Positions 1-10,755 of a stretch of DNA of 64,000 nt are shown here, one piece after another. Both the position numbers and the translations under genes were made by a program. Below the pieces are notes generated by a model. That model made no database searches, had not been told where the DNA came from, and saw only the letters and a list, made by a program, of their open reading frames with translations. Origin of the DNA: Eunapius fragilis (lineage: Eukaryota; Porifera; Demospongiae; Spongillida; Spongillidae); NCBI GenBank assembly GCA_963681505.1, contig OY811978.1, forward strand, positions 4,186,230-4,250,229, read 5' to 3'. Each line of letters opens with the position of its first letter. Position 1 is the stretch's first letter.

Positions 1-204
1 ATGGCTGGGTAAATGCATTTTTCAGTGGCATAATGCAAAGTGGGGTTCGTGTTGTAATTTTGCCGTTATACCTATACAAGCCCGCATCAAAAGAACTAAC
101 TCTTACGAAAAAAAGAGCGTTGCAGTTACACATTTAAATACGAGCCATTTTTATTCGATGGAGCAGGTATATAGTATACGGCAGCGTAACATGTACACTA
201 GCTG

Positions 205-335
205 CGTTAGAATTACTTGTCGTGTATTTCCGTCTATCACCGTACATTCTTCCGTCTATCCATCCCATGCACGTTTTGTATCGCAATAAAAAATATCGCG
301 ATAATCGCATATCGCAGCTAGCCCTACTCATAGTT
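205..335 (-). mobile_element. MITE-like repeat fragment (AT-rich, TATCGCGATA core)
   Basis: Reverse-complement similarity to the stretch at about 45040-45170: both share the stretch around CCCATGCACGTTTGTATCGC and runs of ATATCGCGATA. No coding capacity is visible. It lies just left of the point where the A/B segmental duplication begins, so it may have set the edge of recognisable similarity. Class unknown. Confidence 0.5.
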
Positions 336-1213
336 GTACACGTAAAATAAAAAAAACATGCTGTATAATAATTGATGATGCAAGTCCCCAATTTCCATGA
401 CCAACCTAGCATTCTTCTATCAAGTATATTTAACTTGTACACACAGTTGGGAGTGCAATGCAGACAATAAGACAAAATGCCACAAACACAATTAAGATAA
501 TTTATCAGCATTCTTAATTCAGTAAAAAGCTTAATGGAATCTTTTATCGTACTTCAGTATTTCACTAGCTGCATGCATTCAGAAAGGATAAACTGATTCT
601 ATTTCAAGGATCTCATCATACTCACGTGAGTACTGTAATAATCAGGATTTACTCAAGTGCGCCACTCCAGCATGCATGTAATGGTCACCATTGCTAAATG
701 AAGACATATTATACATAAAAGTAGAGAGTTTGCAATATTCTTCATATGTCAAGTATGTTGACATATAGGAGTGTGATTTTTTAGCCAAAAGATCAGCAAA
801 ACTTGTTGAACCTAACTACTTTCAGTTTCGATTTATAATTTGTATGCCAATTATTCTGGCAGACATTCTTGTTTCATCAGCAGTGTGAATTCAAACTATG
901 ATTTTTAAGTGGAATACCTGTCAAATTCCAGGTATTGGATTGTGGACATATAACTACAACCTAATTATCAATATCCATAGGCTTCAATTGCAAATGGTAT
1001 ATTGCATGCTCATCCAAATTCACAGTATTGGCATTCGCCATGCACTGCAGTATGACTCTAAACCGATGTCTCTAGTGGCTGTACTGTTTGACCTAGCTAT
1101 TAGGAACATCATGGCCATACGGGTCCAGGGCTGTAGGAGCCGAGCAGAACAACACAGTGAGAATAAGTATGCTGTTGGGAGAGTTGGTGGCAAAGTCCAA
1201 AGCCTCATCTATC

Positions 1214-3883
1214 CCCTCCTCTACTCAGGCCTCCTCTACTCAGGCCTCCTCTACTCAGGCCTCATCTACTCAGGCCTACACTACTCAGGCCTCATCTACT
1301 CAGACCTCCTCTACTCAGGCCTCCTCTACTCAGACCTCCTCTACTCAGGCCTCCTCTACTCAGGCCTCCTCTACTCAGACCTCCTCTACTTAGGCCTCCT
1401 CTACTCAGGCCTCCTCTACTCAGGCCTCCTCTACTCAGACCTCCTCTACTCAGGCCTCCTCTACTCAGGCCTCCTCTACTCAGACCTCCTCTACTCAGAC
1501 CTCCTCTACTCAGGCCTCCTCTACTCAGGCCTCCTCTACTCAGACCTCCTCTACTCAGACCTCCTCTACTAGGCTTCCTCTACTCAGGCCTCCTCTACTC
1601 AGGCCTCCTCTACTCAGGCCTCCTCTACTCAGACCTCCTCTACTCAGGCATCCTCTACTCAGGCCTCATCTACTCAGGCCTCATCTACACCCTCCTCTAC
1701 TCAGGCCTCCTCTACTCAGGCCTCATCTACTCAGGCCTCCTCTACTCAGGCCTCCTCTACTCAGACCTCCTCTACTCAGACCTCCTCTACTAGGCTTCCT
1801 CTACTCAGGCCTCCTCTACTCAGGCCTCCTCTACTCAGGCCTCCTCTACTCAGACCTCCTCTACTCAGGCATCCTCTACTCAGGCCTCATCTACTCAGGC
1901 CTCATCTACACCCTCCTCTACTCAGGCCTCCTCTACTCAGGCCTCATCTACTCAGGCCTCCTCTACTCAGGCCTCCTCTACTCAGATGTCCTCTACTCAG
2001 GCCTCCTCTACTCAGGCCTCATCTACTCAGGCCTCCTCTACTCAGGCCTCATCTACTCAGGCCTCCTCTACTCAGGCCTCATCTACTCAGGCCTCCTCTA
2101 CTCAGGCCTCCTCTACTCAGACCTCCTCTACTAGGCTTCCTCTACTCAGGCCTCCTCTACTCAGGCCTCCTCTACTCAGGCCTCCTCTACTCAGACCTCC
2201 TCTACTCAGGCATCCTCTACTCAGGCCTCATCTACTCAGGCCTCATCTACACCCTCCTCTACTCAGGCCTCCTCTACTCAGGCCTCCTCTACTGAGACCT
2301 CCTCTACTCAGGCCTCCTCTACTTAGGCCTCCTCTACTCAGGCCTCCTCTACTCAGACCTCCTCTACTCAGACCTCCTCTACTCAGGCCTCCTCTACTCA
2401 GGCCTCCTCTACTCAGACCTCCTCTACTCAGGCCTCATCTACTCAGGCCTCATCTACACCCTCCTCTACTCAGGCCTCCTCTACTCAGGCCTCATCTACT
2501 CAGGCCTCCTCTACTCAGGCCTCCTCTACTCAGACCTCCTCTACTCAGGCCTCCTCTACTCAGACCTCCTCTACTCAGGCCTCTTTTACTCAGACCTCCT
2601 CTACTCAGGCCTCCTCTACTCAGACCTCCTCTACTCAGACCTCCTCTACTCAGACCTCCTCTACTCAGGCCTCCTCTACTCAGGCCTCCACTACTCAGGC
2701 CTCCTCTACTCAGCCCTCCTCTACTCAGGCCTCCTCTACTCAGACCTCCTCTACTCTGGCCTCCTCTACTCAGGCCTCCTCTACTCAGACCTCTTCTACT
2801 CAGACCTCCTCTACTCAGACCTCCTCTACTCAGGCCTCCTCTACTCAGACCTCCTCTACTCAGGCCTCCTCTACTCAGGCCTCCTCTACTGAGACCTCCT
2901 CTACTCAGGCCTCCTCTACTTAGGCCTCCTCTACTCAGGCCTCCTCTACACAGACCTCCTCTACTCAGACCTCCTCTACTCAGGCCTCCTCTACTCAGGC
3001 CTCCTCTACTCAGACCTCCTCTACTCAGGCCTCATCTACTCAGGCCTCATCTACACCCTCCTCTACTCAGGCCTCCTCTACTCAGGCCTCATCTACTCAG
3101 GCCTCCTCTACTCAGGCCTCCTCTACTCAGACCTCCTCTACTCAGGCCTCCTCTACTCAGACCTCCTCTACTCAGGCCTCTTTTACTCAGACCTCCTCTA
3201 CTCAGGCCTCCTCTACTCAGACCTCCTCTACTCAGACCTCCTCTACTCAGACCTCCTCTACTCAGGCCTCCTCTACTCAGGCCTCCACTACTCAGGCCTC
3301 CTCTACTCAGACCTCCTCTACTCAGGCCTCCTCTACTCAGACCTCCTCTACTCTGGCCTCCTCTACTCAGGCCTCCTCTACTCAGACCTCTTCTACTCAG
3401 ACCTCCTCTACTCAGACCTCCTCTACTCAGGCCTCCTCTACTCAGGCCTCCACTACTCAGGCCTCCTCTACTCAGACCTCCTCTACTCAGGCCTCCTCTA
3501 CTCAGACCTCCTCTACTCAGGCCTCCTCTATTGAGACCTCCTCTACTGAGACCTCTTCTACTCAGGCCTCCTCTACTCAGACCTCCTCTACTCAGGCCTC
3601 CTCTACTCAGACCTCCTCTACTCAGACCTCCTCTACTCAGGCCTCCTCTACTCAGACCTCCTCTACTCAGGCCTCCTCTACTGAGACCTCCTCTACTGAG
3701 ACCTCTTCTACTCAGGCCTCCTCTACTCAGACCTCCTCTACTCAGACCTCCTCTACTCAGGCATCCTCTACTCAGGCCTCCTCTACTCAGACCTCCTCTA
3801 CTCAGGCCTCCTCTACTGAGACCTCCTCTACTGAGACCTCTTCTACTCAGGCCTCCTCTACTGAGACCTCCTCTACTCAGACA
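1214..3883 (+). repeat. 15-bp minisatellite, about 178 copies, with higher-order structure
   Basis: The unit is CTCCTCTACTCAGGC and close variants (CAGAC, CATCT, TTTTA, CTGAGAC), repeated for about 2.7 kb. Because 15 is a multiple of 3, every frame can stay open for long stretches, giving PPLLR, ASSTQ or LLYSG repeats, so the long open frames here are not evidence of a gene. Rare marker units reveal larger repeats: a 12-bp variant (CATCTACACC) recurs at 1682, 1903, 2244, 2451 and 3048. The last two are 597 bp apart within nearly identical blocks. The matching place in copy B (about 16935-17000) has only a few diverged units, so the array expanded after duplication. Confidence 0.93.
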
Positions 3884-4127
3884 TAGCTGGGCTTGCTGCC
3901 AAGGCAACTGTGGGGTGTCATTAGCTGAATACAAAAGGTACAGCATACTTGAACATGTAAGTCACTTTTAATGTGCAACCTACAGGTCGGCCTATAGACA
4001 AGCATCAATGCAGGTTAGTCTTACTCCTCTGACCACTAACAACAAAACCCTTCAACTGGTTGAGTGATCTGGTCCAGGCACCATACATATATAAGCAAGA
4101 CCAACTCCCTCAGTCATCACCCACTGC

Positions 4128-4218
4128 AGTTCACAAGTCATCCGACCCACCTCCTCCATCTGTATGCACATATATTTGTACTTGCATTTCACTGTATGTG
4201 TATATCATGAACTTCCAT
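4128..4218 (+). other. Segment inverted relative to copy B
   Basis: The stretch from AGTTCACAAG to GAACTTCCA is present in copy B at 17245-17345 as its reverse complement, while the sequence on both sides (CATACATATATAAGC before, AGGCGGCAC after) stays collinear. The ends carry short inverted matches (AGTTCAC and GTTCAT-like). This is a microinversion in one of the two copies; which copy is ancestral cannot be told from this window. Confidence 0.75.
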
Positions 4219-4955
4219 AGGCAGGCGGCACTCTTTGGGTTTCTACTCCAATAGCACCTAACCATTGCCAGAGTAATTGTTTGGAGCACAATGGTGGCCA
4301 GCACTTATCATTGGTCCCTGCTGGCTATGTAGCAATTGCCCAGCTGAGGCTGCTGCCTGCCCCTGAGTGGGCAAAACAATGACGGTGAATGTGGGTACTT
4401 TACAGCTACCAGATATCAGGCCAACCTGACTACATGCTTAGTGCATGGAGCACATCCCAGGGAAAGCATTAAAGCATATACAATCTTGTAATATGAAATA
4501 ATTTATCAAACAACACTGACACAAATGAAGCAAGATCAATGCTATAATTGTGGTCAGTTGAGTCTACCTGCTAGGAGGTTGGATGCGTTTCCATTCTTCA
4601 TGACAGCAAAGTCACTGCAGATTGATCTATCATGCATGTATTGGTTGGGCCCCTATAAGATCTCCAAATCAATAACAAACTTCTTTGCATGTATTATGCA
4701 AGTGCACATATGCATAAAAATTATATCAGTGAAGAGAGCTTTATATACCAGCAAGCATGGAAACCTGTTTCTATGAAGGCAGTCTATTAGAAGTGTTGCT
4801 ATCCCTCTTTTGTGATTCTCTATTTGAAGATATACATTAGCCATTGGCCTGAATGAGCCAGCTGCATTTCACAATCTATCAATGTCTACTATGACTATGT
4901 GCTGTGCATTTCACCCACCCATAATGTTTGCATTTTATTTCATTTATTCCAACAG

Positions 4956-6305
4956 TTCACCCTCAGTTACCCACCTAAGGGTACCTACTCATGTCCTGGA
5001 AGCAACATTACATACACCTGTGTTCTTTGCTCAACACTTTATGGTGTGACCACAGTCTGGACAGGATCAGCCTTTAACTGTCCCTCCACCGGAAGCTGAG
5101 TAGCTAACAGACTAGCACTCTACATGTGGCAACCTCTCTGCTGTGACAAGAAATGTTCCATTGATGGATATTGCTACACATCTGTCCTCACCATTCCTGC
5201 TGTGGGTCTGAATGGGACCACAGTTATGTGTGTAGATGGTGTTACTGGAGCTGTTGTGAGATATGATACTGTGATTGTGAAGATGGCAGGTGGGCTGGTC
5301 GTTATGCATTTGTCAGTGTAATAATAATGAACGCTCCAACATCCATGAATCCCCACCTCCCTCTCCCAGTATCTCCTGGTCCTGTTGGGAACATGAGAGT
5401 AAGCAGTACATCTGTGAACCAGCTAACAGTGACCTGGACCCCTCCCACTACTGGTGGTGTTCCTACCAGCTACAATGTCAGTATCAATGACAGCAGTAGT
5501 CCTGTGGTCATATCTGATAATGGATCATCACTGTACACCCACACCTTCACTGGACTGATCAGTGACACACTCTACACTGTATCAGTGGTGACCATGAACT
5601 GTGCTGGGACCAGCAATGTGACATCAAACACAATGCTGACAGGCACTACATCCCCTGGTGTGTCTAATACATGGTGCCGTTGGATGAGAAATGTCAGCTA
5701 CCAACACTAACTCTTCTAGCTGTGTTGGCTCAGTGATTGCTTTTTCATTCTAAATAAAAGGAGGATGTGCTCTTGGAAAATTTTTACACAGACATATATA
5801 TTGAAATAAAAATGTTCCAGTTGGCTGTAAACTAAACATACTTGCAAGCAACCAACCTGATTAAAATTTGTTATGCACAACTGACATGCATCACTTCACT
5901 ATGCACATTGTACAGATTTGTGCCCCATCCAAACATTATCTTTTTCCACCCCTCCTTAAACTGTCTAATTAGGAAAGCTTGGGAAAATGAGTTCTTTCTT
6001 GTTCTGTGTATAGGTTGTATGGGTACCAATATCTGTGATCATCATAAAAACTAGCAATTGTATTACCATGTTTGGTTTGTCTAAACTTAGTTATTTATTA
6101 ATAAGTTTGTAAACCAGAAAAATGCATATGTACCAAACCCTATTTCTGCTTTGCCATATGTTTTGTAACAGCATGAATTATGCACATGGCCAAATGTTGT
6201 GCCGTATCATAAACTGAACTCTACATTTGGTGGCACATGTATGTAGATGTTATAAGAATTTCATGATTTTGCTGCAGTGTTCTAACTTCATCATTTCAAT
6301 TTCAG
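4956..6305 (+). pseudogene. Receptor unit A1: degraded Ig and FN3 exons
   Basis: It contains an Ig-like domain remnant (QFTLSYPPKGTYSCPGSN near 4956-5010, then WTGSAFNC). Compared with genes B and C, this exon lacks the usual acceptor and first codons. It also has an internal deletion and a stop (FNCPSTGS then stop near 5098), and resumes at about 5125-5290. A nearly intact FN3 exon follows at 5370-5641 (VSPGPVGNMRVSS to SNTMLTG). Its expected donor reads GC instead of GT. At about 5693 the sequence jumps into a fragment of the later FN3-type exon (TNTNSSSCVGSV) and then into intron sequence that also precedes the membrane exon of unit A2. The unit looks pseudogenised by internal deletions. 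It would have encoded the ectodomain of a receptor like gene C. Confidence 0.75.
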
Positions 6306-6671
6306 ATATTGCTTCCATCAACATGGGTACCGTTATTGAAATAACATTTGCAGTCACATTTGTCACATCCTTCTCTCTTGGGCTGTTGGTGGCCTCCATC
6401 ATCATGTGTGTTTGCTTCACCCCAAGAGTATCCTCTGTGGCTAGTGAAACTCCTCCTACTTCCATTTCCACACCTATCATATACGAATCGGTGGGCATTA
6501 ATCAGAAACCGGTTATTGCAATGACAACAAATGTCTCCACTGATGGATATTGCTACACATCTGTCCTCACCATTCCTGCTCTTCAGGGTCTGAATGGGAC
6601 CACAGTTATGTGTGTAGATGGTGTTACTGGAGCTGTTGTGGGAAATGATACTGTGATTGTGAAGATGGCAG
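6306..6671 (+). pseudogene. Fused exon: membrane segment and short tail joined to an Ig half-domain
   Basis: The exon opens after a good acceptor (TTTCAATTTCAG) with the membrane exon of unit A1: DIASINMGTVIEITFAVTFV, then a hydrophobic stretch, then a tail with YESVGINQKPVIA. At about 6520, without a break in frame, it runs into the second half of the Ig exon (TTNVSTDGYCYTSV to VKMAG) and ends at a normal GT donor. Start and end are both phase 1, 366 nt in all, so the exon is still symmetrical. It looks like the product of a deletion or unequal exchange between tandem receptor units. A product would place a membrane segment in mid-protein. I regard it as non-functional, but an intact frame makes expression worth testing. 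Confidence 0.7.
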
Positions 6672-6751
6672 GTGGGCTGGTTGTTATGCATTTGACAGTG
6701 CAATAATTATGAACGCTCCAACATCCATGAATTCCCACCTCCCTCTCCCAG

Positions 6752-8115
6752 TATCTCCTGGTCCTGTTGGAAACATGAGAGTAAGCACTGAGTACATCTG
6801 TGAACCAGCTAAAAGTGACCTGGACCCCTCCCGCTATTCCTACCAGCTACAATGTCAGTATCAATGAAAGCAGTAGTCCTGTGGTGATACCTGATAATGG
6901 TCCTTCACTGTACACCCACACCTTCACTGGACTGATCAGTTCACTCCATGCTGTATCAGTGGTGGCCATCAACTGTGCTGGGACCAGCAATGTGACATCA
7001 AACACAATGCTGACTGGTATTCCATCCCCTGGTGTGTCTAATGCATGGTGCCGTTGGATGAGAAACATGTCAGATATTGGATGTGTCCAATTGTCACCAT
7101 ATATGCCTTTTGTACTTACATATTAAACCATCCACAGTCTAAATGTAAACCTTCTACTATGGCTAAATAGTATAATAAAAATAATAATGCCTCCACATAT
7201 GATTATATAAATACTGGATGTTCATTCTATTATTCCAGTCATCAACAACATCACAGTGGTGAACTATGGTGTTTCCAATGCATCCATTCAATGCTCATTT
7301 CGGAACAACCAGTCTCTCTACTGCTTAGTGTGCTGCAGTACTGATCCAACAGCTCCTCCTAACTCAAGTGTGTACAACATCTCCTCTACCAGAGGCACAG
7401 AGGTGACTGTTGACCTTGATGGCCTCACCAGTGGTCAGACTTACTACTGCAAGGCAGCAGCTGCCAACACTAACTCTTCTAGCTGTGTTGGCTTAGTGAT
7501 TGGAGATGTGAAGATGTTCTTCAGTTTCATGACAGCCCTTGTACCAACCACATGGCCTTCACTTTCCACTCCAGGTAAATCTATTCAAATGTGTTCCATC
7601 AGCATATTCAGATATGTCTGAAGAATTTATCAGACCTACCACAATCATTGCTTTTTCATTCTAAATGAAAGGAGGATGTGCTCTTGGAAAAAATTTTAAC
7701 AGACATATATATTGTATTTTTATACAGCATGAATTATGCACATGGCCAAATGTTGTGTCGTATAATAAACTGAACTCTACATATGGTGGCACATGTATGT
7801 AGATGTACATAGTTATAGGAATTTCATGATTCTACTGCAGCGTTTATTTCAATTTCAGATATTGTTTCCATCAACATGGGTACTGTTATTGGAATAACAT
7901 TTGCAGTTACATTTGTCACATCCTTCTCTCTTGGACTGTTGGTGGCCACCATCATCATGCATGTTTGCTTCACCACAAGAGTATCCTCTGTGGTTACTGA
8001 AGCTCCTCCTACTTCCATTTCCACACCTATCATATACAAATTGGTGGGCATTAATCAGAAACCGGTTATTGCAATTGAGCTAGAAAGCAATGCTGCATAT
8101 GGTGTAGCAAGATAG
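6752..8115 (+). pseudogene. Receptor unit A2: FN3, FN3-like, membrane and short-tail exons
   Basis: The FN3 exon at 6752-7016 has a 4-nt insertion near its start compared with genes B and C (GTAAGCACTGAGTAC against GTAAGCAGTAC), which shifts frame; most of the domain remains readable from 6800. The next two exons are intact and phase 1: 7239-7574 (INNITVVNYGVSNAS to WPSLSTPG, a cysteine-rich FN3-like domain) and 7859-8115 (membrane segment ITFAVTFVTSFSLGLLVATI, then a 45-residue tail ending YGVAR and stop). The tail contains IIYKLV, which fits the ITIM pattern (I/V/L/S)xYxx(I/V/L). A transcript using only the last exons could still be made, but the unit as a whole is probably a pseudogene. 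Confidence 0.65.
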
Positions 8116-8391
8116 AAGGACAGAATGATTTCAGGTGCACATGAATCAGTAAACTTGTTCATATATAACTAATAACACTTTTCCTAAATGTTATTAATGA
8201 GACAATTAATCCCTGACATATTGTATATGCCTCTGAGCACAGATCACTGCAGAAAGTGATCAATATAAAATGGACTTTATGGCATTAAAAATTAGACCCA
8301 ACAGTCCGAAATCGAATAGTGTGGGAGGGTGATCAGCATAATGTGTCCCATCCTGTGTAATTTTGAATAAGTATGATAATATAGGTACTGG
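8116..8391. other. 3' flank of unit A2, no gene seen
   Basis: AT-rich sequence after the receptor stop codon. AATAAT and ATTAAA-type signals occur but no clear polyadenylation site can be chosen. No open frame or repeat of note. Confidence 0.4.
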
Positions 8392-9302
8392 AGGTTAGTC
8401 ATGTAAGCTGTATGGTACATAGGTACTGGAGGTTAGTCATGTAAGCTGTATGGTACATAGGTACTGGAGGTTAGTCATGTAAGCTGTATGGTACATAGGT
8501 ACTGGAGGTTAGTCATGTAAGCTGTATGGTACATAGGTACTGGAGGTTAGTCATGTAAGCTGTATGGTACATAGGTACTGGAGGTTAGTCATGTAAGCTG
8601 TATGGTACATAGGTACTGGAGGTTAGTCATGTAAGCTGTATGGTACATAGGTACTGGAGGTTAGTCATGTAAGCTGTATGGTACATAGGTACTGGAAGTT
8701 AGTCATGTAAGCTGTATGGTACATAGGTACTGGAGGTTAGTCATGTAAGCTGTATGGTACATAGGTACTGGAGGTTGTTAGTCATGTAAGCTGTATGGTA
8801 CATAGGTACTGGAGGTTGTTAGTCAGTAAGCTGTATGGTACATAGGTACTGGAGGTTAGTCACGTAAGCTGTATGGTACATAGGTACTGGAAGTTAGTCA
8901 CGTAAGCTGTATGGTACATAGGTACTGGAGGTTAGTCATGTAAGCTGTATGGTACATAGGTACTGGAGGTTAGTCATGTAAGCTGTATGGTACATAGGTA
9001 CTGGAGGTTAGTCATGTAAGCTGTATGGTACATAGGTACTGGAGGTTAGTCATGTAAGCTGTATGGTACATAGGTACTGGAGGTTAGTCATGTAAGCTGT
9101 ATGGTACATAGGTACTGGAGGTTAGTCATGCATGTAAGCTGTATGGTACATAGGTACTGGAGGTTAGTCAGGTAAGCTGTATGGTACATAGGTACTGGAA
9201 GTTAGTCATGTAAGCTGTATGGTACATAGGTACTGGAGGTTAGTCATGTAAGCTGTATGGTACATAGGTACTGGAGGTTAGTCATGTAAGCTGTATGGTT
9301 CA
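8392..9302 (+). repeat. 38-bp minisatellite, about 24 copies
   Basis: The unit starts TAGGTACTGGAGGTTAGTCA and continues TGTAAGCTGTATGGTACA. Units are nearly identical; variants include an extra GTT, loss of a T, CACGTAA for CATGTAA, and a 4-bp CATG insertion. The homogeneity indicates recent expansion. It has no spacer-repeat alternation, so it is not a CRISPR array. Confidence 0.95.
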
Positions 9303-10230
9303 TACTACGGAAGGTTTGTCTAAACTAGTTATTCTTGTTGTATTATAACTAGCTTCAAATGAGAATCGTAGTGGATGCAGTCATTATCTTGGAATTGCAA
9401 GTCAGTTTGATCATAAGTTTAGCTGTAATCACAATGCATACTCAATTACTGCTGTTAAAAACATGGTGATTGGAAAGTTGCACAAAATGGTTGAACATTC
9501 AAATAAACTGAGCAGTAACTTTTAAAACTACTAATCAATAGCTTTATATAGATCACTGGCAGTTTTTTGGTTCAATAGCATAATTTTTCCATGCTCAGCT
9601 CTAAAGTTATACCAGTTCCACCAATTCAAAGATTTTGCGCGACTTTCCAATCACCCTGTATACAGTAATGGCATTTACTAACGTTAAATTTTCAGCTTTT
9701 CCTGACCGAAGAGTATAGTCATGGACATGTTACATTTATCTTACTTACCTCTTTTCTGTTGCCATAAATAGTACTATGTACTGCTAGTCCATAAATGTGT
9801 ATATGCGCCTTATTTACTGGAAGTGATGTTGAGGCAGAACTGCTATCAATGTTTGTGGTACAATAAAATTGTACTCCATCGTTTTATCATGACGGACAAA
9901 AGTCCCGTTCCTAGTGCCAGCTTGGAAAAGGTCGGGATGGAAAGCATCTGCCATTGTTTTCAAAACCCATATTAATTTGCTTTGATACTTAATTGTTTCA
10001 GGGTATTTTTGTGGAAGAAGACCCCTCCCACCACCTATGGTGTACAGTCGCTATTTCTACTGCATTCATGGAAAATCCCATCTGATGTTAACATTCATAC
10101 TTCTGCAACAATTGTACCCTGCCCCCCCCCCCCCCCCCCCTTCCCCCAACCATGCTACTATTGATCAGATTAGTAAATTGGCCCTAATGTTAAATGTAGT
10201 ATTAATCGTTCTTTTATTTCACCTGTGCAG
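9303..10230. other. Non-coding interval with FN3-like scrap and poly-C tract
   Basis: No convincing gene. Around 10018-10045 the bases AAGACCCCTCCCACCACCTATGG resemble the FN3 exon stretch that encodes TWTPPTTGGV, and may be a relic of another receptor unit. A run of about 20 C residues lies near 10121-10142. Confidence 0.35.
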
Positions 10231-10368
10231 AACAAATTAACGGTGGTAAATCCGGCTATACTGCTGTGCCAGATGGTGTTAGGTATGGATATTCTAAGCA
10301 GTGATTCTAAGACCACTTACAGCAACATCATGTTTTAATAAGTATTTTTTATCAGAGACTATTATTAA
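10231..10368 (+). pseudogene. Two candidate cytoplasmic-tail exons between receptor units A and B
   Basis: An acceptor (CACCTGTGCAG) precedes a 52-nt segment, 10231-10282, that in phase 1 reads (E)QINGGKSGYTAVPDGV and ends in phase 2 at a GTATGG donor. After TTTTTATCAG, 10356-10368 adds RDYY and a stop in matching phase. The entry phase equals that of the tail exons of gene C, and a tyrosine motif (GYTAVP) is present. These may be leftovers of a long-tail version of unit A, or chance. No membrane exon with a phase-1 donor lies directly upstream. Confidence 0.3.
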
Positions 10369-10700
10369 ATACCATGATGGCTCATCTCGACCAACCTATG
10401 CAAAAGTATTTATTACCGACCTGAAAACGTTTTTTTTTAATTAAAAAAAAAAAAAAACAATTATATTGCAGCAGTATGTGTTTCGAATTCCTTATAAAGC
10501 TAATCGGTAAAATAAATGTAAAAAATCGACTGGACAGTTTCCATTAGTGAGTTTTAAAAGAGGTGTATGTTTACTCTGTTTTGCCAATAACATGCAATCA
10601 GCATATCGCAGATTGAGAAAAACAGTGTGTATTACCACGCCCCGGAACTGTGATCCAATCGCTTTAATTTGACCCATCGGGCAAGCTACACAGGGAAATA

Positions 10701-10755
10701 ATGCGGAATATAATATTTGTTCTTCTTCTATTTCCCCTTCGCAAAATGAACGGTG
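10701..10755 (+). CDS. Candidate signal-peptide exon of receptor gene B
   Basis: ATG opens an 18-codon segment, MRNIIFVLLLFPLRKMNG, ending at a strong donor (G|GTAAGT) in phase 1, the phase needed by the Ig exon of gene B at 20678. The hydrophobic core IIFVLLLFPL suits a signal peptide, though the Arg-Lys after the core is unusual. If it is right, intron 1 of gene B is nearly 10 kb because the BEL element and the LINE inserted into it. Joining the two gives 530 codons with stop, exactly in frame. It is also possible that the true first exon was missed. Confidence 0.4.

Larger units (their letters stand above)
330..8115 (+). repeat. Segmental duplication, copy A
   Basis: This segment matches 10996-24169 in the same order and orientation. 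Shared landmarks are the stretch around 360-900 (matching 11020-11480), 1040-1210 (matching 16740-16940), 3965-4620 (matching 17080-17697 then 20280-20340), and the Ig/FN3 exons. Similarity is clear but diverged, with many small indels, so the duplication is old. The copies differ by insertions private to one side: the 15-bp minisatellite expansion here, and a BEL element, a LINE and a microinversion in copy B. Confidence 0.8.

Noticed and set aside
3089-3946. 285-codon SRGGL frame on the minus strand
   Set aside because: Mirror image of the same minisatellite.
1986-3971. 661-codon open frame of PPLLR repeats
   Set aside because: It exists only because a 15-bp tandem repeat without stops keeps any frame open; the matching place in copy B has no such frame.
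8392-9302. CRISPR-like array
   Set aside because: The units are contiguous with no unique spacers, and the genome is eukaryotic.
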